A stretch of DNA of 64,000 nucleotides, taken from assembly GCA_002900995.3 (NCBI GenBank), contig CM035308.1, positions 4,239,053 to 4,303,052 on the forward strand, written 5' to 3'. The notes below the pieces were generated by a model. It ran no database searches. It worked only from the letters and a program-made list of their open reading frames with translations, and was not told the origin of the DNA. Position numbers and translations under genes: made by a program. This DNA comes from Ganoderma boninense (Eukaryota > Basidiomycota > Agaricomycetes > Polyporales > Polyporaceae). This document shows positions 44,823-56,622 of this stretch, in pieces. Position 1 is the first letter of the stretch, and every line of letters starts with the position of its first letter.

Positions 44823-47800
44823 TCAGCGTGGTTCCCATTCAGGATTGTTCGGGGTGACAGGCCCCACACCTCCATCCAATACCTCGTCGATCACCAGCTC
44901 GAGGGTCGGAGACACGGCGGTGTCGTTCAGGGCCCACAGAGAGACGGCCACAGTGCTTCACAGACATCGAGTTAGTAAGTATGTTCTCGAACGGACGATC
45001 AGCCGTTATATAAGTCTCACTTCTTTCCGTTGTAGTTCAGGATACCCGGCGGGACGGGGAACTTCGACTGCGGGCCCAAGTCCGCCACACGCTAGTACAC
45101 GTCGCACACGCACACCTCATCGATCCCCAGACACCGAACTGAAGCGCACGGTCGACGCACCTTCCCGAACATCCATCCGTTCACGAACAGGAGCGCCCTG
45201 TACGGCTGCGTGTTCTCTTCCTCGAACTGGAAGCCCATGAGCACGTCCGCCCCACGCGTGAAGTCGAGCTTGAACGTCGTCACGAAGAACCCGAACCCCG
45301 CCCGTCCGCCGCCGGGCAGGCCCTCGGAGAGGTCGCGCGTGGCCCACTCGGGCCCGGAGGTGTCGAACCCCGGCAGGTGCCAGCCCTGCCGCTCGCCAAA
45401 GAGCCCGCCTTCGTTCAGCACGCCGCGCACCTTGTCCGGGAAGCTGCGGGCGACGCGTGTCAGCCGTTGCGCAGAGGAGCAGAGAAGCAGAAGGAGGGAA
45501 TTGGAATGGAAGAGTCGCGCACTCGGTGTATCCCCCAAGCTTGCCCTGGACCTTCCACGTGGTGAACGTCCCGCCGTTGAGCTCGAAGCCGGCTATGCCG
45601 CGCGCGGGCTTGATGTTCGCCTGCTCGTCGTTGCCCATGTTCTCCTGGACCACGGTCACGACGTTGTCCTGCCCGGGCACGACCGCGCCGTCGGGGAAGG
45701 GGAAGAGGGCGTTCACGCAGTCGGCGCTGCTGGTCACTGTGCTGATGAACTTGTCGTTGATCCACACGGATGACGCGAAGACTGCGTTGGTCGGTCAGTC
45801 AGTTAGAAGGGGCGCGCGGGGTGGAGGACATGAACATGCGCGGATTGCTTACAGGTGCCGCCATAGATCGTGAGGTTAGCCGACGTCTCTGACCCAGTCG
45901 CGTTGAAGTGCCCGCGCCACAGCACCGTGTGCTCGCAGCTGCAAATATTCAGGTATGTTCGAGCGTTAGCACACTGCATCCGCTCACAATCCATAATCGC
46001 AGCCTGCAGCCAAGCACCGCCATCAGCATCTTCTCTCAGTCTCACGCAAGATAAACGCACCATACAACACGCGCCCATCCCCAAACACCGGCTTCAAGAA
46101 TATATTCGTCGTCGTATGGTCCGCCACGGCCCATTCGGTATCGTCGAACCCGGGCTGGACCTCCGGCAAGCCATCCCGGAACCTCCATCCCTCCAAGCTT
46201 CGGCAGCGTCGCCCTCACCCTCTCCGCGTCCACGCTCCTCACCAACCTCCCACTGAGCACGCCCCTCCCGTCGCTGCGCACCGCGACCGGCCGCCCGTTC
46301 CACGACATCGCCCGCACGCTCGGGGGAGCGATCACTGTCAGCGCGACGGACGCGTTGAGGTCCCCGTGGAGCGCGAGGAGAGACTGGTCATGGGAGAGGG
46401 AGGCGTTGCGAACGAGGTAGGGCCCGCCGACGAGCACGGTCGTGTTCGTGCCGAAATGCCAGAAGTGCTCGAGCCCCGCGACGGTGTGCGGGGTCGGGGC
46501 GCGGATCGCGGGCGCCCAGAACGTCGCGGCGGTGCGCGGGTCCGCGAAGAGCACGAGCTGCGCGTCCGAGTCCCAGATCGTCAGCAGCGCGTCGGACGCG
46601 GACTCGGGAGCGGAACTGGACGCGGACTCGGGAGGACAGCGACGGTGGTGTACCCCCTCAGGCCGGCGGGGGAGGAGAACCGCACGCGCGGGGACGCGGC
46701 ACGCGTGCCTGTCCCCGTTGGGGCAAACGCGAACTCGTGCGCCTGGCTGGGGGAGCCGTAGAGGAAGAGGACGTCGCGCGGCCCGATCGTGCCTGCGAAG
46801 AAGACGGACGCGGTCGTGTATAGCAGGGCGCCGTGCGCGCCAAAGGTGTAGTCCGTGATCACGAGCTTGCTCTGCCGGCCGTCGAGCGCGATGCTGCCTG
46901 TTCGTCTGCGGGAGCGTGAGCGGCCCTTGCGACGTAGGCACGGTGAGCGAGAAGGTGGTGAGAGCCCTGGGAGTGGTGCGGTCAGTGACGGGCGTGGCGG
47001 AGGTTTCGGAGGGAGAAGGGAAGGGGAAGTGGAAGGGGAAGAGACGTACGTCGACGTCGAGTCGGCCTGGCGCGTCACATGGAACCACGTCCCGCTGTCG
47101 GGTTCCTCAGCGACGTGACGAACGCTGCGCTCCCGTTGAGCGTGACCTCAGGGATGCCCGAGCTCGAGTTCCCCATCCAGTCGGTCTTGAGGAATTGGGG
47201 CGAGGAACGCATGAACATGCCCTGACGCTTCACCTCGTCGAACTTGGCCGTCAGCGCGCGGTTCTCGCGGATCGACGAGCCGTAGTCGTAGCTCGTGTAC
47301 ACGCCGGGGAAAGGGAAGCCCGCCCCAGCTCGTGCCCCTGTCGATCCCGGTCAACGTCAGTATCGCGTTTCTGTTTCATGGTTGTATGATGAGCTTTGCG
47401 CACCCGTAGAACATGTAGTAGCTGACGAGCTTCACGTTCGCGGCCCAGTTGTGCTTGTAGAATACGTCCTGGAAGTCTGGACCTGTGAGGACCGCGCATG
47501 CGTCGTAGCCTGGACCGCCCCAAGGGTCGAATGCGCCGCCCTGGAATTCGGGCATGAACCATGGTTCACTCGGGTTGTTGGCCTCGTGATACTGATGGTA
47601 GTTGTTCGTCACGCCGGACCAGGTGAGCGGGGTCGAGCAGTTGAAACCTTGCGGGTATGCGTCCTGCATGGATCAGATACGTTGTCGAGCGGGACGCACA
47701 GGTGCAGTACTCACTAGGCCGTAGATGTCGACGTGACCAGTGCCGTTGATGAAACCCGAGCGCATGCCGGGATCGTTGTATGTGCTGCGTTTATGGTCAT

Positions 47801-48922
47801 GCTTCCCGATATATCCGCGAGTAAATTGAAGCAATGCCTACAGTGGGATTGCGATGCCGCCTGCTCTATACTGGTCTTCGAGCTGCTGGAAGTACTCTTG
47901 GGTCCTGGGGTCTTGAGAGTTCCGATTTTCGTTGTCTTCGATGATGACGATAATGAAGACGCAGCTCTCCATGCCATTACTCGCTCATAAACTCACCAAT
48001 TTGGATCGCGAGCAGTGGCCCGCCTTCCGTTACTTGGTTGTGCACGGTCTGGTTGATGACGCCCGAGATGTAAGGCCGGTATGCAGCGGTCCAGTCCGTG
48101 TCGTTCGTCCTTACGGTGCCCGCGATCTGACTAGTGATCCAATGGGACAAGCCTCCCGATGTAGATTCACCGTTCATCTGGGGTGAATTCGAAGTCATTA
48201 CCGGGAGAATCCGCACTCATGTTTGCGATAATTCTCACATAGGGCCCTCGAATATGCGCGATGTCAGTATAGACGGCCGCAGAAATGTATGTATGAACGC
48301 GAACCCACCCGCACGCAATACGACGAAGATGCCCGCTAGTTTCGCAGCGTCGAATATCGGCTGAAACGCCCGCCAATGATCGAAGTCGAGAACGCCAGGA
48401 GAAGGGTTCGTTACACCCACTAGATGACCAACACCATGAGGTGGCGCGAACGCCGCCAGTACACGAGTGCTTACTGTGGATATAGATACTATGGAATTGG
48501 GGTAAGCTCCTACGCCTTCAGGGTTCTGAGGGTAGACAGTCACGGACCTGGCACCATTCCAACCTGCGGCGACCATCTTCTGGAAGATATCGAGCCAAAG
48601 CTCGGGGACGGGCAAACGGAATGTGTGGAACTCTCCAGCACTGCAAAACAGTGAGTGTAATCACGGGCATATCTGACATACCGGAATGACATACTCACTG
48701 GAGAAAAAGACGTTGGTTGTGCAAGAACAAGGTATAATTGTCCCATTGGACTACGTCTGTGTATCCCGTGGATTGACGAGGAGGGTCAGCGTCAGCAGTC
48801 ACAAGACTCGGCTTCGAAGGAGTAGAAGATGCGCCGCAAAGAAAAATCGTGGACCAGCTCAGGAGAACCAGCACGAGAAATATGTGCTTAAAACGGGCAG
48901 AGTGGGCTACAGGGGAAAACAT
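44823..48922 (-). CDS. G3: GH35 beta-galactosidase, near full length, one apparent frameshift
   Basis: It starts at the ATG at 48922 with a hydrophobic signal or anchor (FKHIFLVLVLLSWSTIFL) and ends at TGA 44823-44825. The catalytic domain has GGPLLAIQI/DNEN (acid/base Glu) and MPEFQGGAFDPWGGPGYD (nucleophile Glu). Then come VPTSQGPLTLPQ, TDYTFGAHGALLYTT, WDSDAQLVLFAD and the C-terminal jelly rolls (WKVQGKLGGY, GFFVTTFKLDF, ALLFVNGW). Compared with G2 it lacks one intron in the catalytic region and carries extra residues (RNSQDPRT) just after NEN. The 14-nt and 8-nt microexons are kept. A 24-bp imperfect repeat (CCCGAGTCCGCGTCC unit, near 46602-46641) carries a one-base shift that breaks the frame between VAVLP and SASDALL. 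The gene may be a recent pseudogene or vary between strains. Confidence 0.75.
46602..46641 (-). repeat. Internal CCCGAGTCCGCGTCC repeat in G3
   Basis: On the coding strand, two copies of a 15-base block are separated by AGTTCCGCT. The first has one C fewer in its leading run, which accounts for the frameshift in G3. Confidence 0.6.
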
Positions 48923-50046
48923 CGTGCCTCGTCGAACTGGACCCCACGACATGGGCAGAAGATATACAAACATGGAGAGCACGCGATCTTCGGGAAGAAG
49001 CACCTCGCACTCAATATAAAAACGCGTGCAGACTGAATTCAGGCGGACAGGTGACATCCAAAACGGATTTTGAGTCCAAGGCGCATGCACAATCCAAGGG
49101 GGAGCGCGGTCACGCACCACGGGAGTCGATCACGGTGACCAGGCGTATGACCTCCACCGCCCGTAATCGCTGTCCTCCGTCCGGCACCGGTTACGTTTGA
49201 ATGCTTCTCCACCATAGTGCCTGATTTCCTTTCAAGTTATTTCCCGGAGGGCATGTTGAACTGAACACAGTTCGGACGACTTGGACGACCAGAACTTGGC
49301 GTACGGTCACCGAAGGGTGGAAGGGCCCAGCGCGAAAGACAACAGAGGGAATGACATGGACAGGCATTGGAAAGAGATATTCGTCCGGAAGAGGTGGATG
49401 GGAGGGCCATGTCGCGGATTCGGACTGAAAAGCTGAGCGGCGCGAAGGCGAACTGCCTGCGGCCCAGGGCGTGCCGGGAAGCCACATGGACCGTCGGAAA
49501 AACTGAGCCTCGGGCCTATGCTTGCCTTGGCCACAGAGCGACTTCGCACAATGTATACTCCTACATGGCGCCTTCGCGCGCGTCTGAATGAAGTCACATC
49601 CCGTCCGCAAGATTATCAAGCGTGCCGCGCACCTCACGCACTAGCATCGGCATCGGTAGGTACACGTAGCTCAGACCTCGAGACAATGGGCATTCGGACC
49701 CAGTCCTCGCGCCTCGAACGTGTCCGCGAGCCGTTCCCGTTGGTGCTATCAGCATGCGGAGGGACTTCCCTACCCCCACCGCTCTTGTTGTGGCTCATAA
49801 GGAGGCCCTCGCGAGTCGTGGAACTGCGACGACTTTCCGGTGAGGATGTGCTCAAGCTCCGCACCGAGCGCACGCTTCTCCTCACGCACACGTCCAGCGA
49901 AGACGAGCATTCCATCAGGTGGAGGAAGAAGGGCGGGCCGAGGGGGCAGACTGATCATCGTAGCCGGCGGGAATAAGTTACGGGGTAAGCTGGTTAACGG
50001 CCGATGCAGCTGAACGCAACTTCGATCGCAGACGAGACTTAGGTTG
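48923..50046. other. Region between G3 and N1
   Basis: No gene supported. The right end (about 49950-50046) is already part of the segment duplicated with the N2 region, since it matches about 54040-54150. The minus-strand open frames at 49191-49637 and 49634-49915 show no family resemblance. Confidence 0.4.
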
Positions 50047-51060
50047 TTAAGAGGAAGGGGTGCATAGAGACGAGCGGGCGGAAGGTGGGGGACGAGAGAT
50101 GGAGGAAGGGAGGACGGGAACGGAACTGCCGCTAGGATTGATCACAAGGAGATCGACCCAGCCACCACGGACGCCACCGGATGGCTTCTCGATGAGGTCC
50201 TTGAGCAGGATGATCGACAAGACATGGGTTGTTGACGTGACCAGGGATAGAGCACAGTTCGAATACTCCTGGATCCGCGCCGAAGCCGGCGAACGATGGT
50301 GCGCCACCACGCTTGCAGATGGTAGGGGCGACGGAGATGGTCTTGATGTTGGCGACAGTCGTGGGGCAACCAAAAAGGCCGTCATCTACGAGGAACGGAG
50401 GCTGTAGACGTGGCCTGCCCTGCTCTGCCTCGAGAGACTCCATGAGCGCGGTCTCCTCACCCTGGATGTACCACCCGTGCTCCGGTGGAGGTAACAAACG
50501 GCGAAGGAGCAGCCGAATCCTCAGGTCTATTTTCCCAGTAAGCCAGTTTTGTACGTTTCATGGATCGCATGCTGGATATGAGGCCTCGTAGTAGAATTGC
50601 AAGCGCCACAGATGCAGATGTAGGCGGCGTTGGCGTTCATCGCGGCGGGATCGCCGCGTACAATTTCTCGGTCGTTGCATGTTCCAGGCTCGCCCCGGTA
50701 AGCATTGAAAAGGAGGGAGCGAGGCCTGTGGTAGAGCGGGTTGGAAAATGGAAGGGGGGCAGAAGGGGATAACGCACCGAGGGTCCTGCTCCATATTCGA
50801 CTTCACTTCAAGCCATCCATCATCTCCATGCCCGCAAAGTCCAGAATCTTTGATGGTCCGGATGACCCCAGAGTCGCCCTTGAGAAGGATGTTCTTGTTT
50901 TGTGTCAGTCGCTGGGAGACTGAGAGGCTGGCTTAGTTGGAGAATGCAACGTCGGATGAATGACAAGCTACACACCTGAGCAACCTCGATACCATGGTCG
51001 TGTCCTGAATATGCGTCGGTGAATATGAGCTCCTCGTATATGTTGTCCTTCAAGCTGGTA
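50047..51060 (-). pseudogene. N1: pseudogene of complex I 51-kDa flavoprotein subunit
   Basis: Minus-strand fragments follow the order of the NADH-binding subunit of mitochondrial complex I (NDUFV1/NUBM type). They are [112 protein letters not shown] and [14 protein letters not shown] dozen residues are missing between GDP and MNANA, and there are several frameshifts and stops. The normal protein sits on the matrix arm, binds FMN and an Fe-S cluster and oxidises NADH; this copy cannot. The C-terminal Fe-S domain is absent. Confidence 0.85.
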
Positions 51061-51398
51061 AAAAGACGATTAACCTAGTGGTCTCCTCCGCCATGGCTGA
51101 CGACTGGGAAGCAGCACACCGAAGTGACCGTGCTATACGCGTAGAGAGCAGTCTAGATATGAGCTAAAGTGGTACAGTTCAGCGATCCATGTTGCGAGTT
51201 ATATACACATCCGCCTGCCGCGTTGAAGGCCCGGTGAGCATTGTCGTGAACGTTGAAACGTTGGAAGCCTGCACGGTTGTTACTAGCTCCGCCGAGCCCC
51301 CGGACAGTGCCGAGGGCGCACCTCGTGTCTTTACGCGCTTATTGTTGTTCAAGGCAAGCTCTGGCGGCAACGCGGCAACCCCGAACCATCCGTCGATC

Positions 51399-52570
51399 AT
51401 GGCCACCATGGCCGACCCTCCCCCTCTCACCTTGGATAAATGCCTTCACACTACCCCACAACCCAAACTCGAGCCCATCATGAGTAAAATACCGGACTGG
51501 CTCCTCACTCATCCCGAGCTTCTCAAGCGGGGAATTACCGTCAACTGGCCCTTGCAACCGGTAAGCACTCCCCCACTATCCAGAATTTACCACGTTGACG
51601 CCGCACCGGTTAAGTTTACCGTATATAGGACTGAGCGGCATACAGAAGGGCCCATATATGTCGTCAAGGCGATCGATCCCTCCCGACCGGAGGTAGCCAT
51701 GTACGACCTGCTCGACCAATATTCGGGTTCTCCAACCGATCACACCATCCCCCACGAACTCATTCGGTCTGAACATCCTTTGCTGGTCATGCCATATGTT
51801 AGCGACGTAGAAGATATCTGCATTTGCAGCGCCAGCTCCGTCCTCGCCGTCTTCGATCAGATCCTCGAGGTGTGAGCCACACTACCATTCCGTACCGCGA
51901 CGCTGACGCCACACCCGTAGGGTGTCGAACACATGCATCGCTTGCGCATAGCTCACATGGTATGCTCATTTTTCGAGCCGGATCCGTCGCTCTGATACGT
52001 TCTGCCTAGGACCTATTTACAGCCAACGTCGTCGCTGCAACAGCACAGAACGCTGCGCGCGATGCCCGGCTGACTGCGGGACGGGTGTACCTCATCGATT
52101 TCGAGAGCTGCCAGACGTTTGAACACGGCCCTGGTGTCCAAACTGCTGTCCCGTTGCCAGGCACTCACGTCGCGCCACCGCTGAAGATGAAGGCGTTCGA
52201 TCCATTCTCCTGGGACGTCCACTGTCTCGGATGGACGCTCGAAACTCTAACGAAGGTAAGACTACTTGGAACGCGAATCCACCGGGGTTGCTACTGACGG
52301 ACACACGCGTCGTTGGGCATCTAGATCGTGTTTGTATGCGAGCCCCCGGGCTCGATGCCTCGGATCCCGATCCTGTTTGCGAGATGGCTCAAAGGAACCG
52401 AGTTTGGGTGTACGTCCGTGTGTTATTGTCGCCCGACCGTCAGCAGGGCACGCAAGGTGCTTGTGATCGTCCGATGGATTGTGGGCATGTCAGACCTCCT
52501 CACTGCAGTACTTACGTATCCGAAGACTGTTTTCAGAACTCTCCTCGCACGCGACCCGCGACACAATTAA
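51399..52570 (+). CDS. K10: protein-kinase-like protein, intact (315 aa)
   Basis: Exons are 51399-51560, 51615-51869, 51921-51959, 52010-52255 and 52325-52570, all GT-AG and in frame. Motifs are IPDWLLTHPELLKRGI, VVKAIDPSRPEVAMYDLL, AHM/DLFTAN (H-M-D), LIDFESCQTF, DPFSWDVHCLGWTLE and GCTSVCYCRPT. A second ATG at 51408 is equally possible. K10 is divergent from pseudogene N1 and tail-to-tail with S5, 120 bp away. Confidence 0.85.
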
Positions 52571-52689
52571 CGTACACGTCGTTCATTCACATCATGATCT
52601 GAGTACAAAACTTGCATAAGGGACGACAGGCAATTGCTTCTCGTCCTCGAGGAGACGTGTGAATTGAGTTTGTTGTTCGACGTAGTGGT

Positions 52690-53162
52690 TTACAGCCTGA
52701 ATGCAACCCATTCAGTATGTGAAGCTCGGAGCATATAGACGGGACGTACCGTCGACCGGCCCTGCTTATAATCCTTCGTCAAGCATAAAGCATAACGCTC
52801 CGACATCAAGCGGAGCGGGTCGTTGATAAGATCTTCTAGGCAGCGCTTGAAGGCCGCCCGATTTGCTTGGATGTCGTTTTCCTTGGGGTTGAGGACGTAG
52901 ATGACCAGATGTTTGTCCTGAGGCGTCAGTGGACCGAGACTGACGTAGTAGATGATGTGTGGCGGTTCTGGCATGGCTGGAGGACGTGTTCTTCGACACT
53001 TTGTGGGTAAGACCGCCGAAGTTCCAGGGAAGAGGATCCCTGTTCTCTGCGGTAAAGACAGGCGTGAAGAAACCGAAATCAGCTAAGCCCCACAAGTGCA
53101 AAAGGGCTCACGGCGATCCGGTTGGGGCGGGGGACACTGTTGGTTTTGCAAGTCTGCCATGA
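52690..53162 (-). pseudogene. S5: S-family pseudogene with frameshifts
   Basis: Starting from an ATG at 53162, the reading has PQPDRREPF and then hits a stop. The expected middle (DFGFFTPVFTAENRDPLPW) lies in another frame. The tail (IIYYVSLGPLTPQDKHLVIYVLNP and ANRAAFKRCLEDLINDP) lies in a third and runs on past the normal end. At least two indels are needed to explain this. Confidence 0.7.
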
Positions 53163-53239
53163 TGCTGGACAGAGGGCTGAGAGGAGTCGGATTATAAGTT
53201 CTGGATGGCAGGGAGGCTTTCAGTCGCGTTCAATCTCTG

Positions 53240-53375
53240 ATGTGATGATTTACGGCTTGTAACCAGACCATTCAGTCAGCGAAGCTCGGAGCATGTCGAC
53301 GAGACGTACCGTCACCCGGCCCTGCAGATAATCCTTCACTTCATGAAGCGTAACTCTCCGACATCAATCTTAACG
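53240..53375. repeat. Second copy of the S5 3' flank
   Basis: This stretch repeats 52683-52815 with point changes; both contain GAAGCTCGGAGCAT, GACGTACCGTC and CCGGCCCTGC blocks in the same order and orientation. The second copy sits on the other side of S5, so a piece of the K10/S5 intergenic tail was duplicated upstream. Confidence 0.65.
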
Positions 53376-54149
53376 CATGGCTCTAAGCAGGCCCGTCCTG
53401 GAACGAGCACACGAATAGGTCCGCCGAGTGCACCGTCCACAATCTTGCGCGTCGACCGAGCCCACATCCTTGCTGAGGAGGAAGCTCATTTGCCAAGCCC
53501 ATCATCATGAAGCGCGAGACGATGGCTATCCATGCGGCGGACATGAGACGGGCACGACGAGAAAGGCCGCCAGGCGGCATGGATCGGATGGTCTTATGCA
53601 CAGTAGCGTTTGGACGGTACACACTCCACCCATTTCCCTTCTGCTTCCGCAGTACACGCAGACACTCGGACCCTCCAACAACCAGCAGGAGAGCCTGGGC
53701 CTGAGATGTAGGAAACCGGCCGAGGTAGTACGACAACTCGTCATTCTCGAACATGCCCACGAAGATACCTGCGCTCCCCGGCAGCTTATGCTCGACCTCC
53801 ACAGGCATAACAGCGCTCCGTGAGGATGCTTTCCACTCGCTTGACCATGCGCACCATTAGGGAAGGATGACGAGGGCTACGGGCGGCGAGAGCTCGCAGG
53901 CGGGAATCTGCAGGACAAAGGGCAGGGGCGAGCGGACACGTTGAGGGAGAGGGCGAAGGAAGACGAGGTTGAAGAGCAGGTGGAGGGGTGGGGGACGCAT
54001 CAATCGATCTGCGGGAGGACCTCGTTGCTCAGGCCTGGGAGCACATTGATCATCACAACCGGCGGGGGTGAGCGACATGGGGCAACTCATCGGAGTTGGT
54101 TAATGGCCGGTGTGGATGAACGAAGCTTCAATTACAGACGAGGCCTAAG
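53376..54149. other. Region between S5 and N2
   Basis: A minus-strand frame at 53383-53808 (about 140 codons) is open and has a reasonable amino-acid mix, but I recognise nothing in it and it does not resemble the other families. From about 54040 the DNA matches the flank of N1. Confidence 0.35.
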
Positions 54150-55140
54150 TTGTCACAAACAAGGGGTACATAGAGACAAGCGGGCGGGAGATGGAGGACA
54201 GGAACAGAACTGCCACCAGGGATGACGGTAAGGAGATCGTCGCAGCCACCACTGGCACCACGGCAATGCTGCTCAATGACGCATTTGAGCAGGATGCTCG
54301 ACGACACGTGAGGTGTTGATATGACGAGATATAGAGCTCCATGGTTCCGCGCCCGCCCGATACCGGGGAACTATGCACAACGCCTGCAGAGGGTAGGGCG
54401 ACCGAGATGGTCTCGACGTTGGCGACAGTCGTGGAGCAGCCGAGAAGACCGATGTCGGCGACGCACGGAGGCTGGAGATGCGGCCTGCCCTGCTTGCCCT
54501 CCAGAGTCTCCATGAGCACGGCCTCCTCACCGCGATGTATGCACCCGCGCCACGACAGAGGTAGACGTCGAACGATTAGCAAGAGCTGCGAGAATCCTTA
54601 CCGAGAAAGCTGGCCTTGTACGCCTTGTTGATTGCCTCTTGGGCGTGGGGCGCCTCCCGTTCGAACTCGCCACGGATGTAGATTAGCCCGCGTTGGCGTT
54701 CATGGCACGGCCAGCAGCGAGACAGTCCTCGACAAGCTTGGAGTGGTCGGCGCACATGATTTCACGGTCCTTGCAGGTTGCAGTCTCGCACTCGTCAGCG
54801 CTGACAACGAGGTAGCGAGGACTGCGGTAGAACGGGTTGGAAAATGGACGGGGGCAGACCTGGATTACGCACCGAGGGTCCTTCTCCCACTTCAAACCAC
54901 CCATCATCTTCATGCCCAGGAAGTCCAGAATCTTTCACGGCCGGATTATCCATCGCCCTTGAGAAAGATTGCCATGGATTTGTGTCAGTCGCTGGGAGAC
55001 TGAGAGGCTCGCTCAGTTGGGAAATGCTACGTCTGACGGATCACAAGCTACGCACCGAGCACCCTTGATACCATGGTCGTGTCTGCAGTACGCGTTGGTG
55101 AAGATGCGGTCCTGGTCCTTCAAGCCACCATAACGACGAA
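54150..55140 (-). pseudogene. N2: second pseudogene of complex I 51-kDa subunit
   Basis: Same gene order as N1 and the same orientation: [122 protein letters not shown] and [17 protein letters not shown]. It keeps the segment deleted in N1 but has its own stops and frameshifts. The two copies also share flanking DNA, so they come from a duplication of about 4.1 kb spacing, not two separate insertions. Confidence 0.85.
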
Positions 55141-55464
55141 CGGGGGGGGTCTTGCACCGTGGCAAAGGAACGACGCGGCAGCTTGGCACGGAATGGCCGT
55201 GCTATACCTGCAGAAAGCGATCCAGATGTAAGCTTGAGCATTGGCGTTAGCAAATCGACAGCTCGTAGGGGATACGCACGGGTCGCCTGCGACGTGTGTC
55301 TGAGCATCGTCGTGGACGGTGACGAAGGGTGTTTGCTCGACGCTGACCGTTGTCCGCGCTCTCAGTGGCTCGGGCAACTCCGGCACCGTTTGTTTGGTCG
55401 CTCGGGGTCCTGCAGGCGCTAGTGACCCGAGCCATCCTCATCGTCCTACCCCCCTGCGTTGGCC

Positions 55465-56622
55465 ATGAGTTTCGAGGTGCCAGAATATCTCCAGATCCCT
55501 GAAGCTCTAAAATCGCATCCTGAGCTCATCAAACGTGGTTTGATTCTGGATCATCCACTCAATGCGGTATGTCCGCCACAGACGGCGGTAACTGGCATTT
55601 GTACTAACGGAGCCTCATCCAGGGCAGCGTGTACGCTACCGACCCGTTCAAACCCCCACAGTTTGTTGTGAAGGTTCTGAACTCTGATAACGAAGAGGAA
55701 GCTATCATCCATCGTCTGCAGCACGACACCTCTGCCAGGAATCACCTCATCCCATGCGAGATCGTCCCGTCCGATCCCGCTCTCCTCGTCATGCCATCCG
55801 TATACGATTTGGCCCGGCCCATGCTTCAACAAACAAGTAAACTCGTCATGTTGCGCATTTGCCTCGGGCTTTGCCATCAAATCGCAGAGGTGCGAACTCT
55901 TGACTGATCTCACCTCCTCGCACGTCCTTATCTAGTCGACAGGGAGTCAATCACCTACATTCCCTTCGCATCGCACACCTCGTACGTATTGTCCCCTACC
56001 CTCGGGGCCCCGTTAACGTTAACTGTCGCATTTATATTATAGGATCTATGTTTCGGTAACGTGTTGGTAGCGTTGGACGATAGCGAGGAAGAACATCCCC
56101 AAACGAAAGGCGGGAGGGTGTACGTCATCGACTTTGATAGGTCACGGCAACTGGACTTGGACCCTGGCCATCAGCCGGCCATCGAGTTACCGTCGACACA
56201 ATACAAACCTCCCTTGCAGATGAAGGTTTTCGATCCTTACTCGTGGGACGTGTACTGCATGGGAAAGTTATTCGAAAGGTTGACCAAGGTTAGTCCCCCA
56301 TTCTTCTCCTTGGCCGACGGCCGACAACGTAGCCCACCCTGATCCCTAATAAACTCGACAGACGATCTTTTTTCAATCGCCCCCACCATGGTTTGTAGCG
56401 AAGCTGTGCCAGTGGGTAATCGGCAGCGAACGCGGATGTTTGAGCATCTGTCACTGCCGTCCGACTGCTCGGAGAGTGCTGTTGGCGTTCACGATCCTCG
56501 AGCGGACTGTCAGTTTCATAGAGGTTCTTGGGAAGCCTATTTACATTATTCACGCTTTCCTCGTCTCTTTACGTTCCCGGGCGCGTATGCGCGACTATTC
56601 GAACAAAGTCTCGCCGTATTAA
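55465..56622 (+). CDS. K11: divergent protein-kinase-like protein, intact (304 aa)
   Basis: Exons are 55465-55566, 55623-55889, 55943-55981, 56043-56288 and 56362-56622. Family marks are IPEALKSHPELIKRGLIL, VVKVLNSDNEEEAIIHRL (with a glutamate-rich helix that could supply the C-helix Glu), AHL/DLCFGN (H-L-D), VIDFDRSRQLDL, FDPYSWDVYCMGKLFE and GCLSICHCRPT. The tail has a hydrophobic FIEVLGKPIYIIHAFLV stretch. It is a sister of K13 and belongs with K3 in the DFD subfamily. It is divergent from pseudogene N2, repeating the N1/K10 arrangement. Confidence 0.82.

Noticed and set aside
46042..47088. 348-codon single open frame on the minus strand
   Set aside because: Its first half is an out-of-frame reading of G3. 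Only the second half, from about WDSDAQLVLFAD on, is the real GH35 frame, so it is not a separate gene.
53383..53808. Minus-strand frame of about 140 codons between S5 and N2
   Set aside because: It is open and not low complexity, but no recognisable domain, family relation or splice context supports it.
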